This document shows, in pieces, positions 1 through 9,153 of a stretch of 39,312 nucleotides of DNA. Source of the DNA: JAXDJJ01 sp034665745 (lineage in GTDB: Bacteria; Actinomycetota; CADDZG01; WHSQ01). Every line of letters begins with the position of its first letter. The first letter of the stretch is position 1. The stretch spans positions 1 through 39,312 of the forward strand of contig JAXDJJ010000065.1 in NCBI GenBank assembly GCA_034665745.1. Direction: 5' to 3'. Made by a program: the position numbers and the translations under genes. Under the pieces are notes generated by a model, which had not been told where the DNA came from, made no database searches, and worked only from the letters and a program-made list of their open reading frames with translations.

Positions 1-1135
1 GCAGCAGACCGGCCAACTCGAGCTCTCGGGTGGCCAACTGGATCAATCCATCGTCGCTCTTGGTCCACAGCTCGTCCGATTCGAAACAGAAATATTCGAC
101 GCTCAAGGGGCTTGCCTCCGATCCCGGCGCCATGTCGGGGCTGAACGAGCGGTAGTTGGCAACCCGCGCCATCTGAAGGTCGGGCGCGTGGACGTATATC
201 CAGTTGTCATCGAACGGAGGTGACCCTTCGATCAGCAGATTCACCGTGATGTGACTCCGATAGGTAAGGGACCTCGAGGCCGAAAGGATCTCTGAGGGCG
301 GAGGAGGGTTCAGGGATTCGACCCACCTAGTGATCGGCGCGCTAACGAAGATGTGGTCGATAGGCGTCGAGACATCTCCGGGTTCACAAACGACGCTGGT
401 GATCCGTTCTCCATCGTGATTTGCCTCGATAACGGTCGACGACAGGCGCACCTCGCCACCCTTGCCTTCGATCGTCGACTTCATGCGGTCGTAGAACTGT
501 CCGGCACCGCGCCGCGGATAGTAGAAGTGATCGACGAGCGAACGGACCTGAGCATCGCCGCCGCGACGGAATCCGTCTTTGATCGCGGATGCAAGATTGA
601 GGCCCCGGATCCTCTGACCGGCCCATTCCTTACCGATCTCCGCGCACGGAACACCCCAGACCTTTTCGGTATAGGACTTGAAGAAGATCTCGTAAAGGAC
701 CTTGCCGAACTCGTTGATGACCCATTCTTCGAAATTCCTGGGTTCCGTTTTGCGGTTCCTGATGCGAGAGGAGACATAGCTCCACACGGCGCGCACACTT
801 GTCACCAACCCCAGCTTGGACAGGGCTTCGAATGGCCGGAGGGGATACGAGAAGTACTTCCCTCGGTAGAAGATGCGTGTCTGCCGATCTACCACGAGCA
901 GATCCGAGCCGAGGATCTCAGCCCACAGCTGGTTTATCTCGTCGCTCTTGGTGAAGAATCGATGAGGGCCAAGGTCGAACCCATAGCCGTCTTTCCAGAT
1001 CGTGCGGGCCAGGCCACCAGGTTGAGCGTTGGAATCCACCACGAGTGGATGGCCACCGTGGCGCGTGAGCTCCAGAGCGGTGGCGAGACCGGCCGGTCCT
1101 GCTCCCACCACCAGCACCCTCGGACCTTCTGGCAT
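1..1135 (-). CDS. FAD-dependent oxidoreductase (protoporphyrinogen-oxidase/amine-oxidase fold), C-terminus cut off by the window
   Basis: Translating the minus strand from the ATG at 1135 gives an uninterrupted 378-residue frame that runs off the left edge. It starts with a dinucleotide-binding motif (VLVVGAGPAGLATALEL, about residues 7-23) followed by a GGLARTI segment typical of the NAD(P)-binding Rossmann / amine oxidase / HemG-like family that also includes UDP-galactopyranose mutase relatives. The PHRFF and FFKSYTEKVWG motifs are typical of the family members found in polysaccharide loci. Likely a flavoprotein acting on a sugar nucleotide, porphyrin or other small substrate; the substrate cannot be read from sequence. 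It lies downstream of groEL on the same strand but behind a strong hairpin. A GGGGAG Shine-Dalgarno sequence precedes the ATG. Family assignment is solid, function is not. Confidence 0.8.
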   Translation of the reverse strand, partial: MPEGPRVLVVGAGPAGLATALELTRHGGHPLVVDSNAQPGGLARTIWKDGYGFDLGPHRFFTKSDEINQLWAEILGSDLLVVDRQTRIFYRGKYFSYPLRPFEALSKLGLVTSVRAVWSYVSSRIRNRKTEPRNFEEWVINEFGKVLYEIFFKSYTEKVWGVPCAEIGKEWAGQRIRGLNLASAIKDGFRRGGDAQVRSLVDHFYYPRRGAGQFYDRMKSTIEGKGGEVRLSSTVIEANHDGERITSVVCEPGDVSTPIDHIFVSAPITRWVESLNPPPPSEILSASRSLTYRSHITVNLLIEGSPPFDDNWIYVHAPDLQMARVANYRSFSPDMAPGSEASPLSVEYFCFESDELWTKSDDGLIQLATRELELAGLL

Positions 1136-1153
1136 CCAGCTCCCCGTTGGAAA

Positions 1154-1183
1154 AGGAAGGGCCCCGGCTCCATGCCGGGGCCC
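1154..1183 (-). terminator. Intrinsic terminator after groEL
   Basis: On the minus strand a perfect 10-bp GC-rich stem (arms 1174-1183 and 1159-1168) with a 5-nt loop is followed by a pyrimidine run TTCCTTTTCC. It sits about 25 nt past the groEL stop and would separate groEL from the oxidoreductase gene. Confidence 0.75.
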
Positions 1184-1207
1184 ATTCAGATCGTTGTCGT
1201 TATGGTC

Positions 1208-2827
<1,620 letters not shown>

Positions 2828-2854
2828 GGTGTGTACCTCCTGGTCGGGTCGTCT

Positions 2855-2881
2855 TTAGCACTCTAGGTATGAGAGTGCTAA
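2855..2881 (-). promoter_or_regulatory. CIRCE operator (HrcA binding site) of groEL
   Basis: The sequence TTAGCACTC, nine bases, GAGTGCTAA is an exact match to the CIRCE consensus. It lies between the groEL -10 hexamer and the Shine-Dalgarno, where HrcA bound to it would block transcription. It is also only about 50 bp from the divergent glycosyltransferase start. Confidence 0.95.
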
Positions 2882-2909
2882 GGATAGCCTGGACCCCATA
2901 AGTCGGCAA
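2881..2909 (-). promoter_or_regulatory. groEL housekeeping-type promoter
   Basis: On the minus strand TTGCCG (2904-2909), a 17-bp spacer and TATCCT (2881-2886) form a sigma70-like promoter. The -10 abuts the CIRCE element, so transcription would start inside the operator. Assigned by eye from spacing and consensus. Confidence 0.65.
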
Positions 2910-2929
2910 ATCTGGGGGGCCAGAACACG

Positions 2930-4156
2930 ATGCGAGTGCTGTTCCAGGTCCATCACTTCCCCCCCGACGTGAACTCGACCGGCCTCCTGATGGCGCAGGT
3001 TGCCTGCGACCTCGTCGCTCGGGGCCACGACGTCACGGTGGTGACCACGATGCCGCACTACGAGGGTTTCAAGCCCTGGCCGGCGTACCGCAGGAAGCTC
3101 TTTGTCACCGAGGAGCTGGACGGTGTCCGAGTGCTTCGGGTGTGGAGCTTCACGTCGGGGTCGAAGTCCATGATCCACCGCTTGTTGAACTACGTGACGT
3201 TCAACAAGATGGCTGCTCTGCGCGGCTTGACGGCGGGGCCGGCCGACGTGATCTTCTGCACGAACGGGTCATTCTTCAGTGGCGTTACCGGTCGGTTCCT
3301 GTCGATCGTCAAACGAGCACCACTCGTCTACAACGTCCAGGACCTCTATCCCGAGGTGCCGATCAAGGCCGGGCAACTGCGCAACCCCGTGGCGATCCGT
3401 ATCCTCCGAGCCATCGCGCGCTACATGTACCGGGCCGCGACCGTCGTCACCGTGATCGCGCCGAGCTTCGTACGCCATCTGGCCAGTGCGGGCATCCCCA
3501 CCGACAAGATCGAGCTCATCCCGAACTTCGTGGATACCGAGTTCATCGCGCGGGGGTCCAAGGACAACGCTTTCAGCCACGCCCACGACCTCGTCGATCG
3601 TTTCGTCGTTTCCCATGCCGGCAACATCGGCTACGTGTACGACCTACAAGTGTTGATCGAGGCTGCTGCGCGGCTCGATGCCATGGACGATCTGGTGGTG
3701 TTGATCATCGGCGACGGGGTGGCAAGGGAGTCATTGCAAGTTCATGCCGACCGGATCGGTGCCGCCAACGTGCGGTTCCTTCCGTTCCAGGACCGAGCCC
3801 TGCTGCCGGACATCCGTGCAACCTCCGACGTGCAGGTTGCCTTGTACAAACCGGGGGCCGCGATGGACTCGTTGCCTTCGAAGATCTACGAGATCATGGC
3901 GAGCGGGCAGCCGGTGCTCGCGTCGGCCGAGCCTGGTAGCGACCTACACGAGTTGGTGGGTACCACCGGCTGTGGACTGTGCATCGCACCCGGCGACGTG
4001 GACGCACTGGTCGAAGCCTTGCAACAACTGCACTCAGACCCAGCTCTCAGGAAACGTTTCGGCGACAATGGACGCACGATCGCAGAGACCACGTATTCAC
4101 GAACAGTGATCGTCGATCGCTACGAAGAGATATTCCAGGCCCTCAGCGCTCGGTGA
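2930..4156 (+). CDS. Glycosyltransferase family 4 (WbuB-like)
   Basis: A 408-residue GT-B fold glycosyltransferase, probably adding a sugar from a nucleotide donor to a cell-surface glycan on the cytoplasmic side. The N-terminus has the acceptor-domain start (VLFQVHHFPPDVNSTG) and VARGHDVTVVTTMPHYEGF, typical of WbuB/WcaI-like GT4 enzymes. The C-terminal donor domain shows the HAGNIGYV segment after residue 220 and a SKIYEIMASGQPVLA motif carrying the conserved glutamate. It is transcribed divergently from groEL across about 100 bp. Its 3' end overlaps the convergent epimerase gene by 14 bp. Together with the epimerase and the flavoprotein it suggests part of an envelope polysaccharide locus. 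Acceptor and donor sugar are unknown. Confidence 0.9.
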   Translation: MRVLFQVHHFPPDVNSTGLLMAQVACDLVARGHDVTVVTTMPHYEGFKPWPAYRRKLFVTEELDGVRVLRVWSFTSGSKSMIHRLLNYVTFNKMAALRGLTAGPADVIFCTNGSFFSGVTGRFLSIVKRAPLVYNVQDLYPEVPIKAGQLRNPVAIRILRAIARYMYRAATVVTVIAPSFVRHLASAGIPTDKIELIPNFVDTEFIARGSKDNAFSHAHDLVDRFVVSHAGNIGYVYDLQVLIEAAARLDAMDDLVVLIIGDGVARESLQVHADRIGAANVRFLPFQDRALLPDIRATSDVQVALYKPGAAMDSLPSKIYEIMASGQPVLASAEPGSDLHELVGTTGCGLCIAPGDVDALVEALQQLHSDPALRKRFGDNGRTIAETTYSRTVIVDRYEEIFQALSAR

Positions 4157-5174
4157 GCGACTCCGTCAACGTGGCCGCGACTTCAGAATCCTTGTGGGTG
4201 TCGAAATACCATTCCGCGGTCTTCGTGATCCCCGCGACGAGCATCACCTTGGGTCGCCAACCGAGCAGGTCCTCGGCGAGACTGTTGTCCGCGACCCTGT
4301 TCAACGGTCCCGTCGGCATATCGGGCAAGAACCGCAACTCCGGATCGTAGTTGCCGAACCTGTCACGTGCGAATGCGATCGCAAGCTCTGCCGCCTGACG
4401 CACGGAAGTCCGCTCGGTCGTGCCGAGGTTGATGGCGCTACCGTCCGAGATGTGCTCGGCGGTTGCGATCGTTCCCTCGACGATGTCACCCACGTAGGTC
4501 CAGTTACGGATCTGCGTGCCGTCGCCCCATATCTCGAACGGATCTTGGCGGATGAACGCCCGGGCGATCATCGCGATGATCGCGTGATCTTCTTTCCCGC
4601 GTTCGCCGTAAACGGTGAAGTAGCGGCACGATGCCGTCTTCAACCCCCGCTCTCGGGCGAGTTCTCGTAACTGGAGCTCGGCCATCAGCTTCGCCCAGCC
4701 GTACATCCGATCGGCGTTGTATGGGGGCCCGGCCATGTTCTCCGAGAGGTAGATGGATTCGTTCACGTCGGACTGGATATCGACCGGATAGATGCATCCC
4801 GAAGAAGCGAAGACGATCCGCTCGACCCCTGCGCGCTCAGCTTCCCAGAACACGAGGCCATCGAGGGCAAGGTTCGTGCCGCACGCGACCTGATGAAGGT
4901 CCACATAGCCGCGGCCCCCATGGTCGGCCGCAAGATGGAAGACGGTGTGGACATCCTTGACCGCAGCGCGTGCGATCGATTGCTCGAGCAACGTGCCGTG
5001 AACGAATTCGATCGCACGACTGTCGATCAGCGGTTGGATGTAGGCGAGCTTCCCGCTAGATAGATCGTCGACCACCCGCACGGTGGCTCCACGCTCAACC
5101 AGACGTTCGACGAGATGCGAGCCGATGAATGACGCCCCTCCGGTCACGAGAACCTTCAGGCCGTCCCAGCTCAT
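4143..5174 (-). CDS. NAD-dependent epimerase/dehydratase (nucleotide-sugar epimerase)
   Basis: An extended short-chain dehydrogenase of 343 residues. It has the GGASFIGSHLVERL NAD-binding glycine motif at the N-terminus, the SSGCIYP strand, the YGWAK (Y-x3-K) catalytic pair near residue 150, and a WTYVGDIVEGT segment. Such enzymes interconvert or dehydrate NDP-hexoses for surface polysaccharide. I chose the ATG at 5174 because it overlaps the TGA of the upstream response regulator (TGATG), which implies translational coupling; an in-frame ATG further upstream lies inside that gene. It is the third gene of the transcript led by a c-di-GMP riboswitch, which would tie sugar-nucleotide supply to second-messenger level. 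Exact substrate unknown. Confidence 0.9.
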   Translation of the reverse strand: MSWDGLKVLVTGGASFIGSHLVERLVERGATVRVVDDLSSGKLAYIQPLIDSRAIEFVHGTLLEQSIARAAVKDVHTVFHLAADHGGRGYVDLHQVACGTNLALDGLVFWEAERAGVERIVFASSGCIYPVDIQSDVNESIYLSENMAGPPYNADRMYGWAKLMAELQLRELARERGLKTASCRYFTVYGERGKEDHAIIAMIARAFIRQDPFEIWGDGTQIRNWTYVGDIVEGTIATAEHISDGSAINLGTTERTSVRQAAELAIAFARDRFGNYDPELRFLPDMPTGPLNRVADNSLAEDLLGWRPKVMLVAGITKTAEWYFDTHKDSEVAATLTESLTER

Positions 5175-5572
5175 CAACCGCCTATCAACAGGAGTGACTG
5201 GGTCCTGACGACATCCGGAAGGCGGTCGATGTCGGACTTGTCCACGAACGCATCGGCCCACTCCACCTCTTCGTGAAGGACCGCGGAGAGCAGGATGATC
5301 CGGGCCCCCGGAGTCATCAACCGCAGGATGCGGGCGACCGCTTGCCCATTCATCCGAGGCATGTGGTAGTCGAGGATGATCAGCAGAGGGTTCTTGTCGT
5401 ACGAGATCTCGATCGCCGTTTCGCCGTCTGGCGCCTCGTAGACCGTCCCCAGTTCATCTTGTTCGAGAAGGGTCCGAACGAAGCGTCGCAGGTCGGGGTC
5501 GTCATCAACGACGAGGAGACCTGGACCTGTGACCTCTTTGGTTCCTGTGAATCGCTCGAACCACCCAGCCAT
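5174..5572 (-). CDS. Single-domain response regulator (receiver)
   Basis: A 132-residue CheY-like receiver with no output domain. The acidic triad is at residues 23-25 (VDDD), the phospho-acceptor is Asp68 (IILDYHMPRMNG), the switch Ser is in LLSA, and the conserved Lys is in VDKS (about 112). The start at 5572 leaves a short 10-nt gap after the upstream GGDEF-like gene; longer in-frame starts fall inside that gene. No histidine kinase is nearby, so its partner is unknown. It closely resembles the receiver at 21383-21742, including the WADA-F/Y segment before the conserved Lys, so the two are paralogues. Confidence 0.9.
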   Translation of the reverse strand: MAGWFERFTGTKEVTGPGLLVVDDDPDLRRFVRTLLEQDELGTVYEAPDGETAIEISYDKNPLLIILDYHMPRMNGQAVARILRLMTPGARIILLSAVLHEEVEWADAFVDKSDIDRLPDVVRTQSLLLIGG

Positions 5573-5582
5573 GCACTCAAGC

Positions 5583-6212
5583 CTAACCGCGTGAGTGGGC
5601 CGCCCAACGTGAGTCGCTTCGGATGCCGCTCCACGGAGTGATATCCGTCTTGCGAGCTTGTGCCGGTGGACGCAGACCCAACCGGCGAGAGATGGACCCG
5701 AACCTAGATCCTTTGGAGACACTCACGGAGACGTGATCGCGGTTGGCTTTCAGCGCGCTAAGGGCTGCTGATCTGATGCATGTGCGCACGCCACGCGGGC
5801 CGCGTCGGCACATCGCGGCCCCGATGTGGACACCTACCTGAAGCTGACGTTCGGGCAAGTCAAAGGGAGCAGACAGGGCGTTGTGAACGCTCTCGGCGAC
5901 GAGCTGGAGGTCCGCTTCCGTGCCGAGTCCGGGCAGGACGACTCCGAAGGTTCCGAATGACTCATGGACCCTGATGTCGGTCTTGCGGATCGAGCCTTCG
6001 AGCCGAGTCTGAAGTTCGTTGATGAGTCTCCGGCTGGTTGCGGGCCCGCACTTCAGCTCGATCGTCTGGATGTCGACGGTGATGTGAAGCAGACCGACAT
6101 GCAACCGCATAGAGCGTTGTTCCTCGATCGCGGTGACGAGCTTGTCCTCGAGATGGGTGGTCTGCGCGAGGACGCTGCTTTCTTCGGTGTGCCCCAGACC
6201 GATCGCTGTCAC
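5583..6212 (-). CDS. Degenerate GGDEF-domain protein (probably catalytically inactive)
   Basis: A 209-residue protein. After a short helical N-terminus comes a GGDEF-like fold: a strand LHVGLLHITVDI where active cyclases have the FD(x)DxFK segment, then RKTDIRVHESFGTFGVVLPG, aligning with D-x-x-x-R-Y-G-G-D-E-F-A-V-L-L-P. The signature is SFGTF instead of GGDEF, so metal and GTP binding residues are missing and cyclase activity is unlikely. The last 50 residues are basic and low in conservation. The start is the GTG at 6212, nine bases after a GGAGG that forms part of the riboswitch P1 helix; the upstream in-frame ATG would lie inside the aptamer. First gene of a three-gene transcript with a receiver and an epimerase. 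Probably a regulatory or sensory GGDEF relative. Confidence 0.7.
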   Translation of the reverse strand: MTAIGLGHTEESSVLAQTTHLEDKLVTAIEEQRSMRLHVGLLHITVDIQTIELKCGPATSRRLINELQTRLEGSIRKTDIRVHESFGTFGVVLPGLGTEADLQLVAESVHNALSAPFDLPERQLQVGVHIGAAMCRRGPRGVRTCIRSAALSALKANRDHVSVSVSKGSRFGSISRRLGLRPPAQARKTDITPWSGIRSDSRWAAHSRG

Positions 6213-6221
6213 GGTGAAACT

Positions 6222-6305
6222 CCTCCTTCGGCGGCTGGGCCGTCTCCCCTTGAGACCCCTGGCTTTGCGCCCCCGCCTCACGGCGGGTTTGCCCTTGTCG
6301 GGAGG
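6222..6305 (-). promoter_or_regulatory. Cyclic di-GMP-I (GEMM-I) riboswitch in the leader of the GGDEF-like operon
   Basis: On the minus strand the core AAGGGCAAACC, a GC stem-loop, then GGGGGCGCAAAGCC matches the conserved GEMM-I P1b region. It is followed by a second hairpin and the GCCGCCGAA tail that corresponds to the GUUACCGA segment in known aptamers. The outer helix pairs CCTCC (6301-6305) with GGAGG (6222-6226), and that GGAGG is also the Shine-Dalgarno of the GTG at 6212. A closed aptamer would therefore hide the ribosome site, suggesting repression of translation by c-di-GMP. Confidence 0.88.
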
Positions 6306-6403
6306 CGTTCGGTGCCCCCGTTGCCTCTTATGTCGACCCGGCGACGCGTTTGCTGAATGGGCCGTTCGAGTGGGATTTCTGGTGGCCCCAGCGCCCGGTC
6401 TGT

Positions 6404-6419
6404 CCCGGTATGCACCGGG
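6404..6419 (-). terminator. Possible weak terminator hairpin after the propeller gene
   Basis: A perfect 6-bp stem CCCGGT/ACCGGG with a 4-nt loop lies about 10 bp past the stop at 6428, upstream of the riboswitch. There is no clear U-tract, so termination is uncertain. Confidence 0.3.
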
Positions 6420-6427
6420 CCCTGTGA

Positions 6428-7891
6428 CTAGTCCTTCCGCGCTCTGACTCGCAATAGGGGACTGGAAGGGCCCTCGCTGGTGACGTAGAGCGAGTCTCCC
6501 TTTGCGTCGTACGCGATCGCCTCGCCTTGCCCGCGGGGTCCGGGACGGAACTGCACCGGTGTGCTGGACCAGATGTCATCGAATGACGAGGCGCCGGCGG
6601 GCATGGTCAGCTCGTAGGCGACCGTGTAGGTAGCCAGCGCGACGTGTTGCCCATCCGGGGATATATCGGCTCCTGTGATCCCGCCGAGGGACGAAGGCAG
6701 GTGCAAGGCGACAAGACGCTCGAACCTGTCTTTCCCGCCTTGTCGGTCTACGAAGACGATGGGCGGCCCGGAGAACGACTTCGTGATCACGTAGATGTCA
6801 CCGTCGTCGAGGACGAACATCGCCTCCGCATCGGGCACCCCACGCGGGTACCGGATATGGATCGCGGACGCGCGCTTAGTAACGCGTTGGTCCGACTCCA
6901 CATCCGGTTCCGGGACGCGATAGACCACGACACTCTTGCGATCGTGCGAGTTGTTGCCGATGTCGGCGATATAGAGATAGGACACACCTGCCTCGGGACC
7001 GGGACCGATCGAGATGTCCTCCCAGTCGACCGCGCCGGCATCGGCAACCTTCCATCGACCGCAGTCGCTCCCGTTATCCCTGAGGCAGTAGATGTAAGGA
7101 CCTCCGCCCGAGTCGTTGTGCGTCCATAGGACCCCGGCCTGGGTCCTCGATGCGACGAGCCCGCTCGACTCGATCACGTTGTCGTTGGCGATGGAACCGA
7201 CGCGTTGAGACGAGGTGAAGTGCCTAAGGTCCGAGGTGGCCTTGGCTGCCGGCGATGAATATCCCGCCGAACGGGAGCCTTCAGTGTTTGCCGGCGCGTC
7301 ACATGCGGTGGTGATCAATGCCGTCACCATCACCACGCCAAGGATGGCGGCATTGGTAAGGAAGGGCGCGCGCGACGCACCAACGCGTTCGAGACGGGCG
7401 ATCGTCACACTGGTCTCCTCACCGCTTGTTGCCTTGCGTGTGACGAGAACGGTAAGCCCTCGGGCGAGGCCAAAGGGGGCGCACAGGAATGCCCCGGTCA
7501 ACGGGTCTCCGGAGAAGATCGCTGCAAGCGTCACGACCACGAACGTTCCATGTCGCAAGAAGGTCATGAAGCCGACCCCGAGACCAGCTCCGTACAGGGT
7601 TGCACTGACCTTTGGCGAGTAGAACGTGCGCCACCAGTCGGGGACCTGCCGTCTGCGGTCGAACGTTGGCACCGGAAGCCCGAACGCTTCTCGCAGGACG
7701 TAGAGCCCTGCCGCCCCCGCGATCGCGAAGAGGCCGATCCGGCCCCACGGGGCGCCTACCGCCGTTCCCAACAGTCCGCCCAAGGCTCCGAAGATCGCAG
7801 CAGTGCCGGTGGCCGCCAGGACGTGCAGTCCAAGGGCTATCCGGTAATCACGCCTTCTCCCGTGCACGACGGGAACGATGGTTTCGGCCAT
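6428..7891 (-). CDS. Membrane protein (CcdA/DsbD-like helices) fused to an extracytoplasmic beta-propeller-like domain
   Basis: One 487-residue frame with two parts. Residues 1-160 hold about four hydrophobic segments with a FYSPKVSATLYGAGLGVGF motif and CAPFGLARGLTVL, resembling the transmembrane proteins that accompany MauE-type redox proteins in actinobacteria. Residues 162-197 look like a fresh lipoprotein signal (basic start, hydrophobic LTNAAILGVVMVTALI, then TTAC). Residues 200-487 contain repeated strand motifs (SSGLVASRTQAGVLWTHNDSGG, DAEAMFVLDDGDIYVITK, GITGADISPDGQHVALATY) typical of propellers. An internal GTG at 7408 has its own GAGGAG Shine-Dalgarno at 7415-7420, so a separate lipoprotein may also be made. 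Downstream of the MauD/MauA-like genes on the same strand. No enzymatic role can be claimed; the propeller could stand in for the MauB propeller, which is inference. Confidence 0.75.
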   Translation of the reverse strand: MAETIVPVVHGRRRDYRIALGLHVLAATGTAAIFGALGGLLGTAVGAPWGRIGLFAIAGAAGLYVLREAFGLPVPTFDRRRQVPDWWRTFYSPKVSATLYGAGLGVGFMTFLRHGTFVVVTLAAIFSGDPLTGAFLCAPFGLARGLTVLVTRKATSGEETSVTIARLERVGASRAPFLTNAAILGVVMVTALITTACDAPANTEGSRSAGYSSPAAKATSDLRHFTSSQRVGSIANDNVIESSGLVASRTQAGVLWTHNDSGGGPYIYCLRDNGSDCGRWKVADAGAVDWEDISIGPGPEAGVSYLYIADIGNNSHDRKSVVVYRVPEPDVESDQRVTKRASAIHIRYPRGVPDAEAMFVLDDGDIYVITKSFSGPPIVFVDRQGGKDRFERLVALHLPSSLGGITGADISPDGQHVALATYTVAYELTMPAGASSFDDIWSSTPVQFRPGPRGQGEAIAYDAKGDSLYVTSEGPSSPLLRVRARKD

Positions 7892-7900
7892 CGATAGGCC

Positions 7901-7975
7901 TCAGGGGCCGTACAGGGTAGAGATCCCCGCGATCGCAGATGCGGTCATCCCGACAACAACGAGAGCCGGATGCAC
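7901..7975 (-). CDS. Possible 24-residue membrane peptide in the Mau-like operon
   Basis: A GTG at 7975 shares bases with the TAG stop of the MauA-like gene (TAGTG) and opens a 24-codon frame ending 9 nt before the next ATG. The peptide is almost entirely one hydrophobic segment (ALVVVGMTASAIAGISTLYG). The stop-start overlap and the neat fit between two co-oriented genes favour a real gene, but there is no separate ribosome site and no homologue that I recognise. Confidence 0.4.
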   Translation of the reverse strand: MHPALVVVGMTASAIAGISTLYGP

Positions 7976-8502
7976 TAGCAGCGAACGTTCGTATCCCGGT
8001 ACCCGATACAGAAGACCCTTCGACCGCTGAAGCAGTAACCCGTAACACTTCCATCGCCATTGATGCGAGTGCGGGAGTAAGAGCAACAGTCGACGATCCT
8101 GCGGATCCGTCCGTAGCAGCACCGGCTCCACCCTCCACCGATCTGTGGCTTGCCCGTGTACGGGTATCTGTCGGGCACCATCTGCTGGCACATCTTGCGG
8201 CGCTTCTGCGAACGATCCTTGTAGACGTCGCCCTCGTCGTCGACGGGATAGCCGTACTTCGGATGCACGGGATAGCCGTACGCGTCGACCCGACTGTTCG
8301 GTGAGTAAGGGTGCGGGCACGAACCGGTCGTGTAGGTGTGCCCGCAGATGTGATACGCCTCGGCCCTCTCAGGCTTCAACGCATGAGCTACGAGAGGGCC
8401 GCCGACGAGTGCGACCACACCACCGCCCAAACGGCTAAGGAACGAGCGGCGGCTCGTCCTCGTCGCGAGGGAAACCGATGCTCGCTCCACGACGTTCTGC
8501 AT
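7975..8502 (-). CDS. MauA-like protein (methylamine dehydrogenase light-chain family) lacking the second TTQ tryptophan
   Basis: 175 residues with a twin-arginine signal (TSRRSFLSRL, then a hydrophobic stretch) and a small mature domain with ten cysteines (53, 62, 105, 128, 129, 139, 140, 157, 165, 175). The pattern W-x3-C-Y at Trp125 matches the region of TTQ residue Trp57 in Paracoccus MauA. The segment holding Trp108 there (WCF) reads YCF here (Tyr156). Trp125 is the only tryptophan in the mature part, so a normal tryptophan tryptophylquinone cannot form. The gene starts in a TGATG overlap with the MauD-like gene. Expected location is outside the membrane after folded (Tat) export with disulfides. 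Family membership is well supported by context and cysteine pattern; activity on methylamine is not supported. Confidence 0.75.
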   Translation of the reverse strand: MQNVVERASVSLATRTSRRSFLSRLGGGVVALVGGPLVAHALKPERAEAYHICGHTYTTGSCPHPYSPNSRVDAYGYPVHPKYGYPVDDEGDVYKDRSQKRRKMCQQMVPDRYPYTGKPQIGGGWSRCCYGRIRRIVDCCSYSRTRINGDGSVTGYCFSGRRVFCIGYRDTNVRC

Positions 8503-9074
8503 CAGCTCGCGTGCCTTTCCTGATCGCGTTCTCTTTGGATCGCTGTGTCGATCAGCCCTTCGAGCTGCTCGAGGTTGTTGACGGTTCCCTTAGCGCGCGC
8601 TATCCCCAAGTCGTCCAGGACGACGACGTAAGGAGTTCCAGGTACGGCATAGGCCGAGGCGAGGTCGCCGGCCACAACGACGTTCGCGTTCAACTTCCGC
8701 GACCCGAATGTGTGTGCAGTTTCGAGAGGGTCGGCATCGACGAGCACGGTCGCATCCATCCCTTTGGACTTCGCAGCTACTCCGAGGGAGGGGAGCACCG
8801 CTTCACACAGATGACACCCGGGTGACACGAACATCAGGACCTGCGCCGCACCGGGACCACCGAGTGTGAACGATCGACCGTCCAAAGTGTTGATAGGTGT
8901 TGGCGTCGGCGCCTCGCCTAGTGCAGGTCCTTCGTCGTCCATCTCGAGAGCACCGCGGGGCCCAAGCCTCAGGTGCAGGGTCCCTACTTGCCGTGCCAAC
9001 GCGACAACTACGAAACAAAGCACCACAACGAGGAACCAGAGGATCACGTACGAAGCGACCCACCAACCCTGCAC
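8502..9074 (-). CDS. mauD: MauD-like thioredoxin-fold disulfide protein
   Basis: 190 residues: one N-terminal membrane helix (about 8-27), then ALARQVGTLHLRLGPRGAL, which is the hallmark of MauD, and a thioredoxin-like domain with FVSPGCHLCEAVLP (active cysteines 87 and 90). MauD is needed for disulfide formation or export of the cysteine-rich small subunit of methylamine dehydrogenase, and here the next gene encodes just such a cysteine-rich Tat substrate. Start is a GTG at 9074 with GGAGG a few bases upstream. Divergent from mauE across an 79-bp gap. Confidence 0.88.
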   Translation of the reverse strand: MQGWWVASYVILWFLVVVLCFVVVALARQVGTLHLRLGPRGALEMDDEGPALGEAPTPTPINTLDGRSFTLGGPGAAQVLMFVSPGCHLCEAVLPSLGVAAKSKGMDATVLVDADPLETAHTFGSRKLNANVVVAGDLASAYAVPGTPYVVVLDDLGIARAKGTVNNLEQLEGLIDTAIQRERDQERHAS

Positions 9075-9138
9075 CAGGCCTACCCTCCGGGCTCGACTTT
9101 CGACCGAGGCTACCGCGCTCCGCGCGCAGGCCCGGCCG

Positions 9139-9144
9139 TACTAT
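9139..9144 (+). promoter_or_regulatory. Likely -10 element for a near-leaderless mauE transcript
   Basis: TACTAT ends nine bases before the mauE ATG, so transcription would begin at or just before the start codon. There is no Shine-Dalgarno upstream and no convincing -35. The same geometry occurs before qcrC. Confidence 0.4.
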
Positions 9145-9153
9145 TGCCCGCTC

